Positions 33,091 to 45,354 of a stretch of DNA of 64,000 nt are shown piece by piece (positions within the stretch are counted from its first letter, which is position 1; every line of letters begins with the position of its first letter). Under the pieces are notes generated by a model, which did no database searches, was not told the origin of the DNA, and was given only the letters and a program-made list of their open reading frames with translations. The stretch is from Siphonodentalium dalli (lineage: Eukaryota; Mollusca; Scaphopoda; Gadilida; Siphonodentaliidae): the NCBI GenBank assembly GCA_032622095.1, contig CP136068.1, forward strand, positions 150,425,365-150,489,364, in the 5' to 3' direction. Position numbers and translations under genes: made by a program.

Positions 33091-33756
33091 GTTAAATGAG
33101 GTGTTAAATAAGTGTACTTAATAAGGGCTCTTAATGTGTGCCATATTATGTTAAACGATGTTTCCGTGACCCTTGATTACCACGAGTAAAGGAGTTCGAA
33201 CTCCGTGGTACGATAATATTGTAAATTAGGTAATGGTCAGTGCACATGCCCGTTATCGGACCCCACGGTGATGTGGACATACCGCACTTAATTCGACCAA
33301 TTACAAAAGTTTGGATCCCTATAAAGGACGTTGCATGGCGTTACATATATATGTAAATTTCTCGAGCCTAAAACATTTCAGTGGTCTTGGTATTTATTAC
33401 GGATAGTGCCAGGGAATCTATATTGCCAATTTAACTATTATTCTGGTTACAAGAGATCTGAATAATGTTTTAATACACGAACATGCACACTAAAGGACTT
33501 CTTACTCAATAAAATCACGAAATCACAATCATGGAACCATATCCCGGCTGTAAATGAGGTCTTGAGAATCAGATTTGCCCTTACTTCCCGCTGAGCCAAG
33601 AACGGTAACTCTTGCCGTGGTTGCACGCAGTTGCCGCGGCCACACCCATATATGAGAATACTGCAAAAAATAATTACCTATAAACATGTTTAATTCAAAA
33701 CACATGAGAGACACACTTATAAGACATGTGATATGTTTTAGTAAAAACACACATGT
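33091..33756. other. Non-coding stretch
   Basis: No gene recognised; a minus-strand open frame at 33529-33750 has no domain. Confidence 0.4.
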
Positions 33757-34020
33757 TTTATAATTAAATCACCAGTGTTTATATAAAACATGTCACAGTT
33801 TTTATAATAAACACTTAATCCAATTATGAATAAACACTAGTGTTTACATAAAAACATGTCATGGTGTTTTATAATAAACGCTCGATCTAGTTATGAATAA
33901 ACACTAGTGTTTATATAAAAACATGTCGTGGTGTTTTATAATAAACACTCCATCCAACTATGAATAAACACTGGTGTTTATATAAAAACATGTCATGGTG
34001 TTTTAAAAAAAACACTCAAC
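33757..34020 (+). repeat. Tandem repeat, ~66-bp unit, 4 copies
   Basis: AGTGTTTATATAAAAACATG and GTGTTTTATAATAAACACTC recur with starts near 33774, 33839, 33906 and 33972. Diverged related sequence continues to about 34090. Confidence 0.88.
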
Positions 34021-34099
34021 ATGTGTATTTTCCAGACACACTTTATAAACAATATGACGTGTTTATTATTTAGAAAATAAACACCTGATGCGTTTAAAA

Positions 34100-35005
34100 A
34101 AAATTATTCTCAAAAACTTAATAAAATAAATGTTCAACATATAAACAGTTTTATATACTACATACTTCACAACAAATGATGGTGATATATCTATACTAAC
34201 ATTAGTCCAGTGCATTTTTTATGGTTTTACTTCAAACTAATTGAAAAACAAGGTTTCTCAGCAAGAATAATTACATTGACCCATTATAAATAACATACTA
34301 AAAATAAAAAAGAATAAAAAAATGTGAAATTGGTGAATTTTGTTGAATAAATTATCTGAAATTTTGGAAAAATCCTCAATTTATGATATTTGAAGGACGT
34401 TATAAAATATTCCATTTCATGAGTCCATTCATTTTTATAACCATTTTGTAGATTTTCAAAGCTGATTACAGAACAGAAAACCAAACTCTTATGTATTTTT
34501 ATGTATTTCTATGCACCTTCACAATTGGGAGTTTATCTAATATTGGAGCTTAAATATTTCAGAATTAGCTGAAATCCATATTTTATGGTCCATATAGTAT
34601 TTTAAAAACTAGAGAAATGAATAGCTTTTTCTACAAATGCACTGGACTAGATCCACATGAACCATTAAATAGCAATGGTAATTTCACAACAGAAAACCAA
34701 AATCCAAAATTGTTGTCTTCACACTTTCAAATCCTAACGTCAAGACATACCTTGCAGAAATAGGTTCATTAAAGGGTTACAGTACACTTGATCGGGGCAT
34801 TTTTGGGACCATCTCCTTTTATACTCAACATAATATATGTAACAAATGAATGAATTTGAGCCATGGAATAGTGCAAAATACACACATGTGCAAACAATAT
34901 GGTAACTATAATGAAAATGAGTTTATGACTTGCATTTTGCAATAATCAAAGGCTCAAATTTATTAATTTGTTGCACTTAATATGTTGAATATAAAAAGAG
35001 ACATG
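34100..35005. other. AT-rich non-coding stretch
   Basis: No gene or repeat that I can support. Confidence 0.4.
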
Positions 35006-35009
35006 TGAC

Positions 35010-35215
35010 GTAAACACATACTGATGATAGTTGAGGATGATGATGATAGCGATGACTATTATGATGATGCTGATGATAAGCCTTCTAATGATGACGGTTG
35101 TGATGACAACGAAGACTGATGATTATGATAATGGATGATGATATCATAATGAAGATGATGATTATAATGATGATGAAGTCAACAATGACGACAATGATGA
35201 TGATATATTGAATAT
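35010..35215 (+). repeat. GAT-rich low-complexity tract
   Basis: Imperfect (GATGAT)n with GAC and AAT variants. Confidence 0.85.
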
Positions 35216-35375
35216 TATGGTAACTATATTGTAAATAGTGTATATATGTTTCCTCTGCGATTTAAGCGATTGATGTATCCACAATTTTCGACTTCAGAAA
35301 AGCCTTTGATACAGTACGGAGGGAACCGTATTCACTTAAAGGGGATGGAAACCCTCAACAAATCAGGACATTAAT

Positions 35376-36487
35376 ATATTTAGTATGTCAACCATGGTGC
35401 GATAAAACAATTCTCATTTCTCAGTTACCATCAAACAACGATATCACATCGCGTAATTCAAATCTCCCGCTAATATGGCACGTCCATATTTATAAGATCG
35501 TGCTGTCACAGCCCCACTTCTGGTGTTACTCATCCTTAGTACAGATATTTATAAAGGCTATGACTCTAACATCATTTTGGCGTGTTTGTGAGTATTCTGT
35601 GCAAAATCCAAGCAATATTAAAGACATACATGTATTATAATCCAAAAATGATTTCCTTTATAATTTTGAAAAATTAATTTATGGTCAGTTAATGGTCGCA
35701 TAACATTTGAATTTGAAAATATCGGAAAAACTAACATGACTTCAAAATGTGCAAATGCGACAAACAAATAACCTTTCGCGAATTAAACTTTTTGGAACTA
35801 AATTTCCAGGTTCACAAAACTGGTATTTTCAATCCAGGTTTGGCTCATGTATATATTAAATTTGTTCGATTCAATTCTCAGGGGTCTAACGTTGTGCATG
35901 TTACATCTTAAAGACGCCCTGTCTGATTTAACACCTCTAAATTACCATTTCTTCTGCTTCAAGAGATTTAATTTGGTGAGGAACCTGACCTTCAAAGCTC
36001 AGAGCTATACACTTTTTTTATTGGAGCTTCCAGTGGGGAGACCCCTATCAGACATGTATAGGCCGTCGAATGGATGTAAACACAAATGTCAACGCGCATA
36101 TGTTGTGATTTTCAATGAGGATTCGGTATGCAGACATTACAACAAATTATACCAAAGATGCCAGACACTGTGGCCCGATGTCATCTCGCGAAGGGCAATG
36201 GAGCTGCCTGCAAGTTTTTAACAAATGACCATCGCTCATTGTGCATGTGGAAAACAAAATAACACTGATGCATATACATGTATGTGGAAGAGTATTATAG
36301 TATGCACATATTGACTGCCTTGGGGTGAAATAGCGAGAAGGGTTATATAAATTGAGTTCACAGAGGATCATATGGTCCTCTTTGAACTCATGTATATACT
36401 CATATTGTCTGGTGCGATCGATCGTTGTTTGAGCATAACTGAGAAATGAGAGGTATTTTATTGCACCATGATTGATATACTAAATAT
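35376..36487. mobile_element. Putative element with ~65-bp inverted ends
   Basis: ATATTTAGTATGTCAACCAT...CTCATTTCTCAGTTACC at the left is matched inverted by 36424-36487 (TCATTTCTCAGTTATGCTC on the other strand). The interior has a 124-codon open frame (35847-36221) with no recognised domain. A separate inverted pair (about 36195-36260 and 36640-36712, sharing GCAGGCAGCTCCAT) overlaps the right end, so rearrangement is likely. Confidence 0.5.
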
Positions 36488-36499
36488 AGATTTTGTTTC

Positions 36500-37480
36500 G
36501 GCTTTCTTTTTCCCTTTAACTAAAATTAATGAAATTATCAGTGCATTTTGGATATGAGGTGAAACATAGCACAGTATACTCGGCTAAACTACATTGCATA
36601 AAACTCATCTGCACCTTCTTAGCACAGTTATTTATATATAATGTTGTTTGTTTTGTTTTCCATACACACAATGAGCCATAATCAATGGTTAAAATCTTGC
36701 AGGCAGCTCCATGCTGCAGTGCCATTCACACCAAATTCTTCGCACTCACAATATATCATCAGTTCTACTACCACATGTGACATTGAAATTAATAAACGTG
36801 CATTAACGTTTATTTGCATAATTAAGAGTATAGGCTAGATCACATGAGCTTGTCATTGAGAAAATGAGTAAATTGATTATCATTAGATTTGTCATTAAAT
36901 GTAACGCACAAAAAGGGAGTTTTATGTCAATAAATTCTGTGTTTAGAATAGACGGTATGTTTGCTAGTGTCCAACTAGCAGGTGCTCAGCATGAATATTT
37001 TGTTTATCGCTTGTGTTATGAGTTTTCAAACAGTATATCAGATTTGTCAAATATAACTTTTACTCGAGCGATTGGCTTTGGAATTTTGGGAATTGGTAAA
37101 GGTGTTGGGATTTATGGGTCAATTTATGGCCATTAGAATTAGGACATATTTGAAGAATGCATTGTAATTTCCATGTTTTACATAATTAGCCGAGCACAAT
37201 AGCCTATTTATGTACAGTCTCCATTTAACAAGTTACATCAGCACATTTTAACATTTCATTGCATCATATATGTATGCACAGAATTTTGAAAATTTTGCAG
37301 AAGGCTTTCCATCAAATGCGTCACCTACAACATACTGCTGCAGTAAACCCATAAGTTGGGAATACTTCCACGGATATTCCAAGTCATGGCATAATACAAA
37401 CAAAGATGTAATATGGCAGGCAACACCTGTCCTACTTTACACAATACATGAACCCCATCGCCTATTTCTTTTTACCCTGT
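36500..37480. other. Non-coding stretch
   Basis: Apart from the inverted segment at 36640-36712 I see no feature. Open frames at 36864-37136 and 37270-37590 are unrecognised; the second runs into the palindrome that follows. Confidence 0.4.
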
Positions 37481-37549
37481 GCCAATGCATTCCCTTATAT
37501 ATGCGAGTCGACCATAGGTCGCCTCGCATATATAAGAGAATGCATTGGC
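37481..37549. mobile_element. Solo 69-bp palindrome of the MITE family
   Basis: One copy of the GCCAATGCATTCYCTTATAT palindrome, without its partner or the CCCTTTACCC ends. Confidence 0.85.
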
Positions 37550-38170
37550 CTAACAATTGTTTTTCATTTTTTTTAAATAAATGTTTCTGACAATTTTTAG
37601 GAGATAAAATAAAAAAACATCCATTACCCTGCAGGTAGCCCCACACATAATTAGAAGCATATAGAAGAGTGTCGTCTGCTCATGTGGAGGAGTTTTCTCT
37701 TGTGTTTTACAGCAGTTGACTAGCTCCTTATCTGCAAACAAAAATGTTATTGTGAAAATCTGATAGATAAGTGTGCTTAGCACAACAAAATGTTACAGAT
37801 AAATAATGAGGCCTATGCTATGGGAGATTCAAAGAGCATATAACTTTTCTGAAAAAAGACTAAAAGTAACTGGATATAGGTTTATTCCAGTGACATTTTG
37901 TTTGAGAAAAACCCAATTTATGATTATATTATGGGCACATTTACACCTGATTTCAAATATGTGCTCTCGCTGTGTTTTCCTCGTGAGAAGGAATGTATAC
38001 GGTGGTAATTGACAAACTGTTTACACCAACTAACGAAATTAGGGAATTACCAGTAACCAGAATTTGACAAGTCACTGCACAAAAATTGTGAATTTACTTT
38101 TCATTCCGACAATCGATCGAGCATGAGGTTGTCATTGGTTGTGTATGTTATTCCCGATGGCAACTTGCGA
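37550..38170. other. Non-coding stretch
   Basis: No gene recognised. Confidence 0.4.
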
Positions 38171-38177
38171 TTATTAA

Positions 38178-38386
38178 TGCCAATGGCGTGATACATGTGT
38201 GATACCCATAGGGAGCCTCACATATATAAGAGAATGCAGTGGCTTACAAGGTCAAGTTAAACATTATTAGGACAATGCATTCTCTTATATATGCGAGGCT
38301 CCCTTTGGGAGGCTCGCATGTATAAGAGAATGCATAGGCACAGGGTTTTCGTAAATTTTCAGGAAGCTCCAGTCATAAAGGGTTAA
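38178..38386. mobile_element. Diverged double-palindrome MITE, second subfamily, 5'-incomplete
   Basis: Two diverged palindromes (about 38178-38244 and 38273-38339) are followed by a unique end (GTTTTCGTAAATTTTCAGGA) and AAAGGGTTAA. The same end sequence follows the degraded copy at 33040-33090. The left end is not recognisable. Confidence 0.65.
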
Positions 38387-39389
38387 TTATAAGATCGATG
38401 ACAGTTTGAGGCTAATATTCAATCACATGCGTTGACTAATTTCTGAAAATAAGTGTATTATGAAGGTCCTATCCAATGGGTAAATAAATTAGTAAGAACT
38501 TAACGTGAGTTGAGAGCATTTTATATATGTTAAATTGTTCTGATTAGTACCTTCTTGACAGTAACAATAGTACTACTCTTCATCCCCTTTCCTTTGGAAA
38601 ATGATGTTGCCTCATCAAATGTTCCCAGTAACGCAAGTTCTTTATCTGTGTCTGTGCCCTGTATAAATCAATTATAGTTTTATAAGATCTGCCTACATAC
38701 AATAGAGTATTATGTATATATGATCATGCCTTTATCTGTTCTGGATAAGGTCCGATAAAACTATACATGCATTGGTGGTAGTAATTTCCACACACATGCC
38801 CGTGGTGTGACCTTTTTTATATTTCGGCAAACTAAAATATTGCCCACAATGTAACCTAAGCAAGATAAATGTTATTGAAATTTCCTTTCAGAAAACAAAG
38901 GCCACGACTATTCTGACGCACGAAGATGGGGTGTAGTTATTTGAAAATAAAGTTAAGTCACCTGAAACAATCCCTGACTACGAAAAGTCACTCAGCTACA
39001 GCCTAACCGTGGTTAATCCACATATGTCTCGCCACAGAGATTGAAATGTTGGCTAAGCTGTTATCACTCGTGAATGATCCACATGCGACCATCGCCATAT
39101 TGATTGGTTCTGGAATCGGTTGATATTACTAGTTTTTTCTAATTTTTGCCAGTACATATGGTACTCACAGAATGACCAGAGCCCCTGAGGATGACCCGGT
39201 CAATAAATAATAGGTCGAAATAATGAATGGAGCCGCCGAATAAAGTGTGTGATATACCACTTTTGCGGTTAAATGATGGACATCTATAATCATGTAATAT
39301 AGTTAGCCATTCATTGTCGGGCGCCGACCAGAGGTGATGTAACCTGCTGTGTCAGACTTTTAGGTAGAACAGGATTTCATTTACATACA
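38387..39389. other. Non-coding stretch
   Basis: No gene recognised. Confidence 0.4.
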
Positions 39390-41874
39390 CTATATTTCAA
39401 GATGAGCTGCTGTTGTCTTGGTGACATAAGAACAAGTCGACATCAACAATATTTGTAGCAAACACAAGAAATTCACACAACAGTCATCACCCTTCTCAAC
39501 TCTGGCGCCATTCAAAAATGGTAGTAAACAGGCCAAAGTATACATTTCAATGGCTGTGTGTTTAAGTGTTCCTCCAGGTTTGAATGCTTGGATGTCAATT
39601 ATTTGCGTCTGATTCTTCTTATCAACCGAATTGAATGGGAAAGTCTGAATCCTATTATTTAACCAGTTTAAGTTAAAGTACTTTTGGTTGTAAATGCAGT
39701 GGTACAAAAGCAGCATAATGTCTCGTTTAACAATGCCCTCAAGAAGTACATGCATAGGATCATGTACCAATATAGCTGACACATTAAGTCCTTCAATGTC
39801 CGATAGAACACTTGTACCATTAATGACCCACATCTTGCTCCAATATTTTCTTGTTTGAACAAGATTTTCAAGTTTATCAAACTTTTCCCTATGTACTTCA
39901 GGTTGTCGTAAATCAGCAGAATCACTTTAATGTTATTTTGAAACTTGAAGAAGAGATTTCGCAAGTCCTGCAACTCTTATATGCAAACGCAACACCCTCT
40001 TTAAACCCCCAATCCGGCCTGCAGCTGGTGTGTCACATGGTGCCAGAATTACTGTGCCCTCTACATACACTGTAGCACTGCCAATTTCCATTTCCATTCC
40101 ACCATGTGACAAAATATTCATCGATGAAATAAAATCGGCGAGTAATTTCTGCGCACCAAACTTCTTAAGATGAACTGTTTTAGCAACTGCTAGAAGCTGA
40201 ATACAGACCAGCTTAGAACGGAACATGGGTGGGATGTTACCAAGAGTATAATACAACATAGTAAGTTTATGTTATTTTCACATGGCTTGTATATATGCTT
40301 TATTCTCTGATCCAGAATACATAAATGGATATTGAGAAATATAAATGGAGATAGTATACAAAAAATAAATAGGGTGAAACATGGAATATGCATGTATGTA
40401 CATAATATACATAGACTCTCCGGTTGACATGCAGCCTGATCAGTATGACTGGGTATAAATACTTAGTGACTTTTGTAGAGCAAATCCGTGCTCATATCAG
40501 CAGCATTTTCATTTTCTACCACAACCACTACTACCACTCTCATTTTCTCAATCACCACCGTCATCAACATAGTCACCATAATCATCATCATCTTTGCCAA
40601 GAGGATTCACAATTTATATTTCGTCTGTATTTATAATAATCTGCAGAGCATTATGATTTCTTTTGAATAGATTGCTCTCGCGAAATGCTTCGCCATCACA
40701 TAAGTCGAACATGAAATCGCTGTTGCTTAAATATGGCCTGTTCACATATATCGCAACTTCTGGCATCTTGAGTAACGATTGCACAAAAGGAATAAAATAT
40801 CCAAGCCTCTTTGCTTGAATGGTACGACCATTTACCGTATGTGGAACAATTCCAAGAACAACATCAACCGGATGAACCAAAGAACAATGTGTTGTATATA
40901 ACTTTTGACGTCGATATTCTGTCTTGAATAAAGAAAACATATTTTCCACATCTAATGGGTTAACCCTTTACCCAACAAACCGGCCACAACCGGCCAAATA
41001 AAGCTTCAACAGCCTAAAATATCTTCGGTCTGTCTCAATAGAACCATACACATATGGATATCATTGGAACCGGCTCCATGACCACATTGTGATAGTTACA
41101 GTTATGCCCTGTGCCAATGCATTCTCTTATATATGCGAGTCGACCATAGGTCGCCTCGCATATATAAGAGAATGCATTGGCCTAAAAAAATCTTTTTTTT
41201 AACACTTTTTAGCATTTTTTCTTACATTCTTTAACAATTTTATAATTTTTAATGTGTTAAGCCAATGCATTCTCTTATATATGCGAGGCGACCTATGGTC
41301 GACTCGCATATATAAGAGAATGCATTGGCACAGCGCCCTTCTGTTGGGTAAAGGGTTAATGATATTATAATCTACTCCTGCATCCCCGAGTGCAGCTTTT
41401 GCTGCCTCTTTACTAAATGTAACATGCTGGTCCAGAAGAAATTCAACAGATGACACAACTGAATTAACAGCAATCTTTGATAGGTTATGATGTGATTCAA
41501 GATTCAGTAAGAATCTGGCATTAAAAAAGGCTTTTTGGGTGTTGGTGCTTAAATACTCAACATTTTCAGTATGAGTTTGTTCTATAGTTTGATCCCTTGG
41601 AATTGTATCATCCGAAAAATCATCATTGTGAAGGGATGACTCATGCTGGTAAATTTCCATTGCTTTGTCAACAGACTTGTGTTTACGGCTTGTACATGTT
41701 GTATGCAACTTAAATGCATTCCAACTCTTCGTAGAATATGCACAGTGACCAACATTGCAATGCACAATACAGTTTTGGTCATTTCTGTGTTGGCGTACAA
41801 CATGCTTACAGTATTCCACATAATTTGCACAACTGAAGAAACACATCGAGCACAAATGTTGATTTGCCATGATT
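39390..41874 (-). pseudogene. Transposon-type C2H2 zinc-finger protein, decayed and MITE-interrupted
   Basis: The minus strand encodes, in order: an N-terminal Cys/His-rich region from MANQHLCSMCFFSCANYVEY (start at about 41874) with spaced C and H residues of C2H2 type; QKAFFNARFLLNLESHHNLS; after the MITE, TEYRRQKLYTTHCSLVHPVD and LSNSDFMFDLCDGEAF (40949-40614); YYTLGNIPPMFRSKLVCIQL (about 40255); KSCRTCEI in a shifted frame (about 39980); and VHDPMHVLLEGIVKRDIMLL (about 39760). I recognise this order from predicted transposon-associated proteins in cnidarians, echinoderms and molluscs, without a family name. Damage: a MITE inside the frame, an in-frame TAA after TDEI near 40614, a ~330-bp insertion or intron at 40260-40600, and frameshifts near 40010 and 39840. 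Confidence 0.62.
40960..41359 (+). mobile_element. TTAA-flanked double-palindrome MITE, copy 2
   Basis: The element at 40964-41355 (392 bp) has CCCTTTACCCAACA / TGTTGGGTAAAGGG ends and TTAA on both sides. Palindromes at 41113-41181 and 41261-41329. It sits within the zinc-finger-type coding frame: removing it with one TTAA would leave the frame open across the site, so this insertion is a clean lesion. Confidence 0.92.
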
Positions 41875-41879
41875 GGTGA

Positions 41880-42370
41880 ATCAGAGATACAATTGCAACT
41901 CACCGATATTGCATAATGTACCGGTACATGTAACACTTGTTAAGTCCACTAATTTTCAAAATGATATGCACATCATTTGATATGGGTCATAGTTTCTCTA
42001 TACTAGTCGCACTGAGGCTGCCACTTTTTCAATTGTCATTCATCTACAATACAAGAAATACCTCCATAAAAAACTAGAATTCAGTTGATCGGACTTTTTT
42101 CACAAATGCACGTACATGTACGTACTTGACATTTATAATTCAGCACTTAATATATATATGATAACATACTAGTGGGGGGGGGGGCTATAACCAGGAAGCA
42201 TGGCCATACCAATCAAAACAGCTGGTCAAATCAAATTATTGCCCCCGTACAGCCAACAATCGAAAATCAGGGGAATTTACAGTACTTTCATAAGATGACA
42301 ATGTAATGTTTGTGGGGGGTATAATTGATTGGCATGACGTTATTTGTGTAAACAAAATAATTTCCATGCC
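41880..42370. other. Non-coding stretch upstream of the zinc-finger remnant
   Basis: A plausible minus-strand splice donor (TCG|GTGAGT) lies near 41905. Nothing else is supported. A G-run lies at 42174-42183. Confidence 0.35.
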
Positions 42371-42379
42371 CTCAAACCT

Positions 42380-42980
42380 CATGCTGATATTGAGTTATTT
42401 TTCCCATAAGACTGAATCTGTCTGACCAAGAATCACTAAAATATGGACAACCTCAAGAACCATAACTCAGAACTAAGGGCCATAACTCAGGTAAAAAAAT
42501 TGGATAAACCTGGTTTTTGAACACAATCAAGATATGTTGTGAAATATCCATATACTCTATATGAATGGAATATGTTGATACATGTACTAGTAGTTGTTAA
42601 AACTTCCGATTTAAGGGTTATAATTTTGCTTTAAAAAAATGGAAAAACTCAAGTAAGGGCCATAACTCAGGTAAAATAAATCTGACAAATATGGTTTTCA
42701 AAGTTTATCGTGATATTGTTGTGAAAGGTTCACAAATCAAATAATAATATACTCGGTTGACAATTATTCAAGTGTTATCATATATGGTAATAAAATTGCT
42801 ATTTAAAAATAGACAAAGGGCTCAGGTAATATGGATTGGACAAATATGGATTTAGAACTCGTTCGAAATATTGTTGTGACATTTGTTCAAGTTTTTGCCC
42901 TAACAGTCATAAAATCGCTTAGACAAACTGAGGGACGTAACTCATGTAAAAATGATTGCACTAGATTTTCTGTGTGCAGG
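42380..42980 (+). repeat. Diverged ~175-bp tandem repeat with GGGCCATAACTCAGGT core
   Basis: GGGCCATAACTCAGGTAAAA occurs near 42478 and 42655, with weaker versions near 42826 and 42930. The surrounding sequence repeats approximately. Confidence 0.65.
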
Positions 42981-43015
42981 TGTCGCTAGCTGTGCGGTAC
43001 ATACCGGTATATTAA

Positions 43016-43158
43016 CACGATGAATAATAGGATAGGATAGGATAATTTATTTACAATATACATGAATTATACAATGGCAGAAATACATAATAAGGTAAAG
43101 CAGTATATTGTCGGGGGTAGCCTAGCCCTATCGGGCTGTCTTCCTGCTACCCCCTAAA
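43016..43158 (-). mobile_element. LINE 3' end with (TATCC)n tail
   Basis: On the minus strand AGCAGGAAGACAGCCCGATA leads to an A/T-rich 3' UTR and ends in TCCTATCCTATCCTAT. Related to 24366-24640. Confidence 0.6.
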
Positions 43159-44585
43159 ACAGGTATCAGTAAAAATAATATAATAGATCCGTGTATCCAT
43201 ATCCACGCACACGTGCAGACTATAATCATATATAAAACTTTGTAGAATCCAGTACTTATAGGGCATATCAAAAACAAGTATTGGTGTGATTGTGAGCCAA
43301 TCCAGACGAGTTATAAGATCGAAAATGTATTATCTCTCCATATGAATGTGTTGAACTGTTCAGATTTTCTAAACATATGACAGTTTCGGTTCCAGTTCCA
43401 GTTCCATGGTTTATTAGGAACAAAACAGTTAGTTTTTTGTTGCTACAACGGATTCAAGCGAGAGATACCACCATCTTTAGTTCGGTAAACACAATGAGGA
43501 TCTATAAAGATAGCTGGAAAGTCTCTTTGTTGAGTGAGGTTTTGGGATAATTCAGATTAACAATATTACATATATGTAATGTCATATGTATGTCTAGCGG
43601 TATAGGGTCATAGCCACGTTGTAGTAATCATAATAATATACGGTAGCATCTATGATGTATGGTAGTGTAGTGTATGGGCATGCTAGGAACGAGAATACGA
43701 TGTGTGTCCACTTGCAGGTGTGAAGAACATTATTCGAGTAGAGTTAGGATTATGCATCGCGTATGACAATTAATGTTCGTAGTATAATAGAGCACAATCG
43801 GGACATCCTTTGTTTTTACAGCGTACATTTTCTGGGTAATTTCTCAGCATGGCTATCTGTAAGCGCTTCTTCAACGTGTGCCTGATTTGGTAAGAAGTAT
43901 AGACTTTTTCCATAGACTTTTTCCATAATTGCATACATGTACGTGTTGGCAGCAGTATGTTATTCTAGAAGGTCACATCGGGTAAGCACTGCATGACTAT
44001 TTAGAAAAGGATTTCATTCATACACACAAACAATGATTTTGACATGCAAAATCTCAGTTTTGGGGAGTTATTAATGACGAAAAAAGTCATTCTATTTTTC
44101 ATATACTACATGTGGTACTTGTTGATGACATGTGTTTCAGAGAATTTCATCAAATCTAAGTTATTTCACATGAACCCACTTCCCTTAAATTTTTCTGATA
44201 AAACTTTCTGCTAAAAATTGGACAAATCATCATTCTCTTTCTTACAACAGGGTGACAATTAGAAGTAAAAACTGATTATTGAGGACCATAATAGTAAATA
44301 GCCCATCTGACAATAATTGCTTGACACAGAATTTTCAAAACACCTGCAGGGGATTTACTTATTTCACTAGTAATAAAGAATCAATGGTTTAAAGGGATAT
44401 CACTAATTATGCACTGATATGAAATGTATACTAAAATTATATTGGCTGCTATTTTTAAGTCTATTTGATATGTCCCATTTTTTGCATTGAACACTTCCCA
44501 GCAGAATGGGGCCAATAATACACTACAGTTAGGTTAACAATAATTTGTAGTGTATGTCAATTATTCTGTTTTGAAAATAGGCTCC
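43159..44585. other. Non-coding stretch
   Basis: No gene or repeat recognised. Confidence 0.4.
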
Positions 44586-44589
44586 AATC

Positions 44590-45025
44590 ATGACACTTGG
44601 TGTGAGTGGATGTTCATTCAGAATTGTCAGCTGACATGGAGACTCAAATATAGGAGAATAAACAAGCATTGAAGACGAGTGACAAATGATGAGACGTTGA
44701 CAGCTGAAGTTGACAATAAATCAACCATATATCGTGATTTCCAATTATAAAACCATAACAGTGTCAGGGAAAATATGGTACATCATTCCATTATTTTCTT
44801 GAAATAAACAAAGTAAGTCGGATGTTGACGGAACGTAAGTTGCGAGATCTAACTTTCAGTCAGTTGACTCAGTTGCCAGGCGGTGGGCCGATACTGAACA
44901 GAGCTTCTCATTTAAATATCGGCTCCGGTCCGTGTTTTGGTAACAATACAGTATTTGGAACGCCCACGAAAAATGCTATTAATAGCATAGAGAACGCCTT
45001 ATAAAGTGGTAATAATAAAACATAG
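44590..45025 (+). repeat. Interspersed repeat S, copy 1
   Basis: About 435 bp, matched in reverse complement by 62930-63345. Shared blocks include ATTATTTTCTTGAAATAAAC, TTTTGGTAACAATAC and TATAAAGTGGTAATAATA. The end CTTATAAAGTGGTAATAATA is similar in both and may be a terminus. No coding seen. Confidence 0.8.
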
Positions 45026-45094
45026 TGACCCTCCCCTCCCCAAATTGAAATTTGAATACTATTCAATATATTGGTATATTAAATTAATACTAGT

Positions 45095-45260
45095 TTAAAG
45101 ATGCATAATCCGATTTAGTGGCCCTAATTACTATTTCTTCGGCTTTGGGGGTAAAAAATATTAGATTGTGAACCCACCCATCAAAGCCCAGAGTTATAAG
45201 ATTTTGAGTTTTGAAATCTTTTATTTTTCACCACTTTGAGTATTTGGCAGCCTGGCAAAT
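45095..45260 (-). repeat. Interspersed repeat R, partial copy 3 (inverted)
   Basis: In reverse complement it matches the 3' part of the copy at 54549-54948 (GGGCTTTGATGGGTGGGTTC, TAGTAATTAGGGCCAC, TCGGATTATGCATC). Confidence 0.6.
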
Positions 45261-45354
45261 ATTTGACAAATGCTGACTGACATACTCTCGATACCATTTT
45301 GATTTATAACCTTTGTGGCAATTTTATACTATAAGTCTATAGTATATATTCGGT

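Noticed and set aside
35847-36221. 124-codon open frame as a gene
   Set aside because: Not recognised and enclosed by inverted ends of a putative element; mentioned there but not called.
41199-41340. C-terminal extension of the zinc-finger frame (NPLPNRRALCQCILLYMR)
   Set aside because: This is translation of the inserted MITE; identical residues appear at other MITE copies (10142-10330, 45829-46023, 37270-37590).
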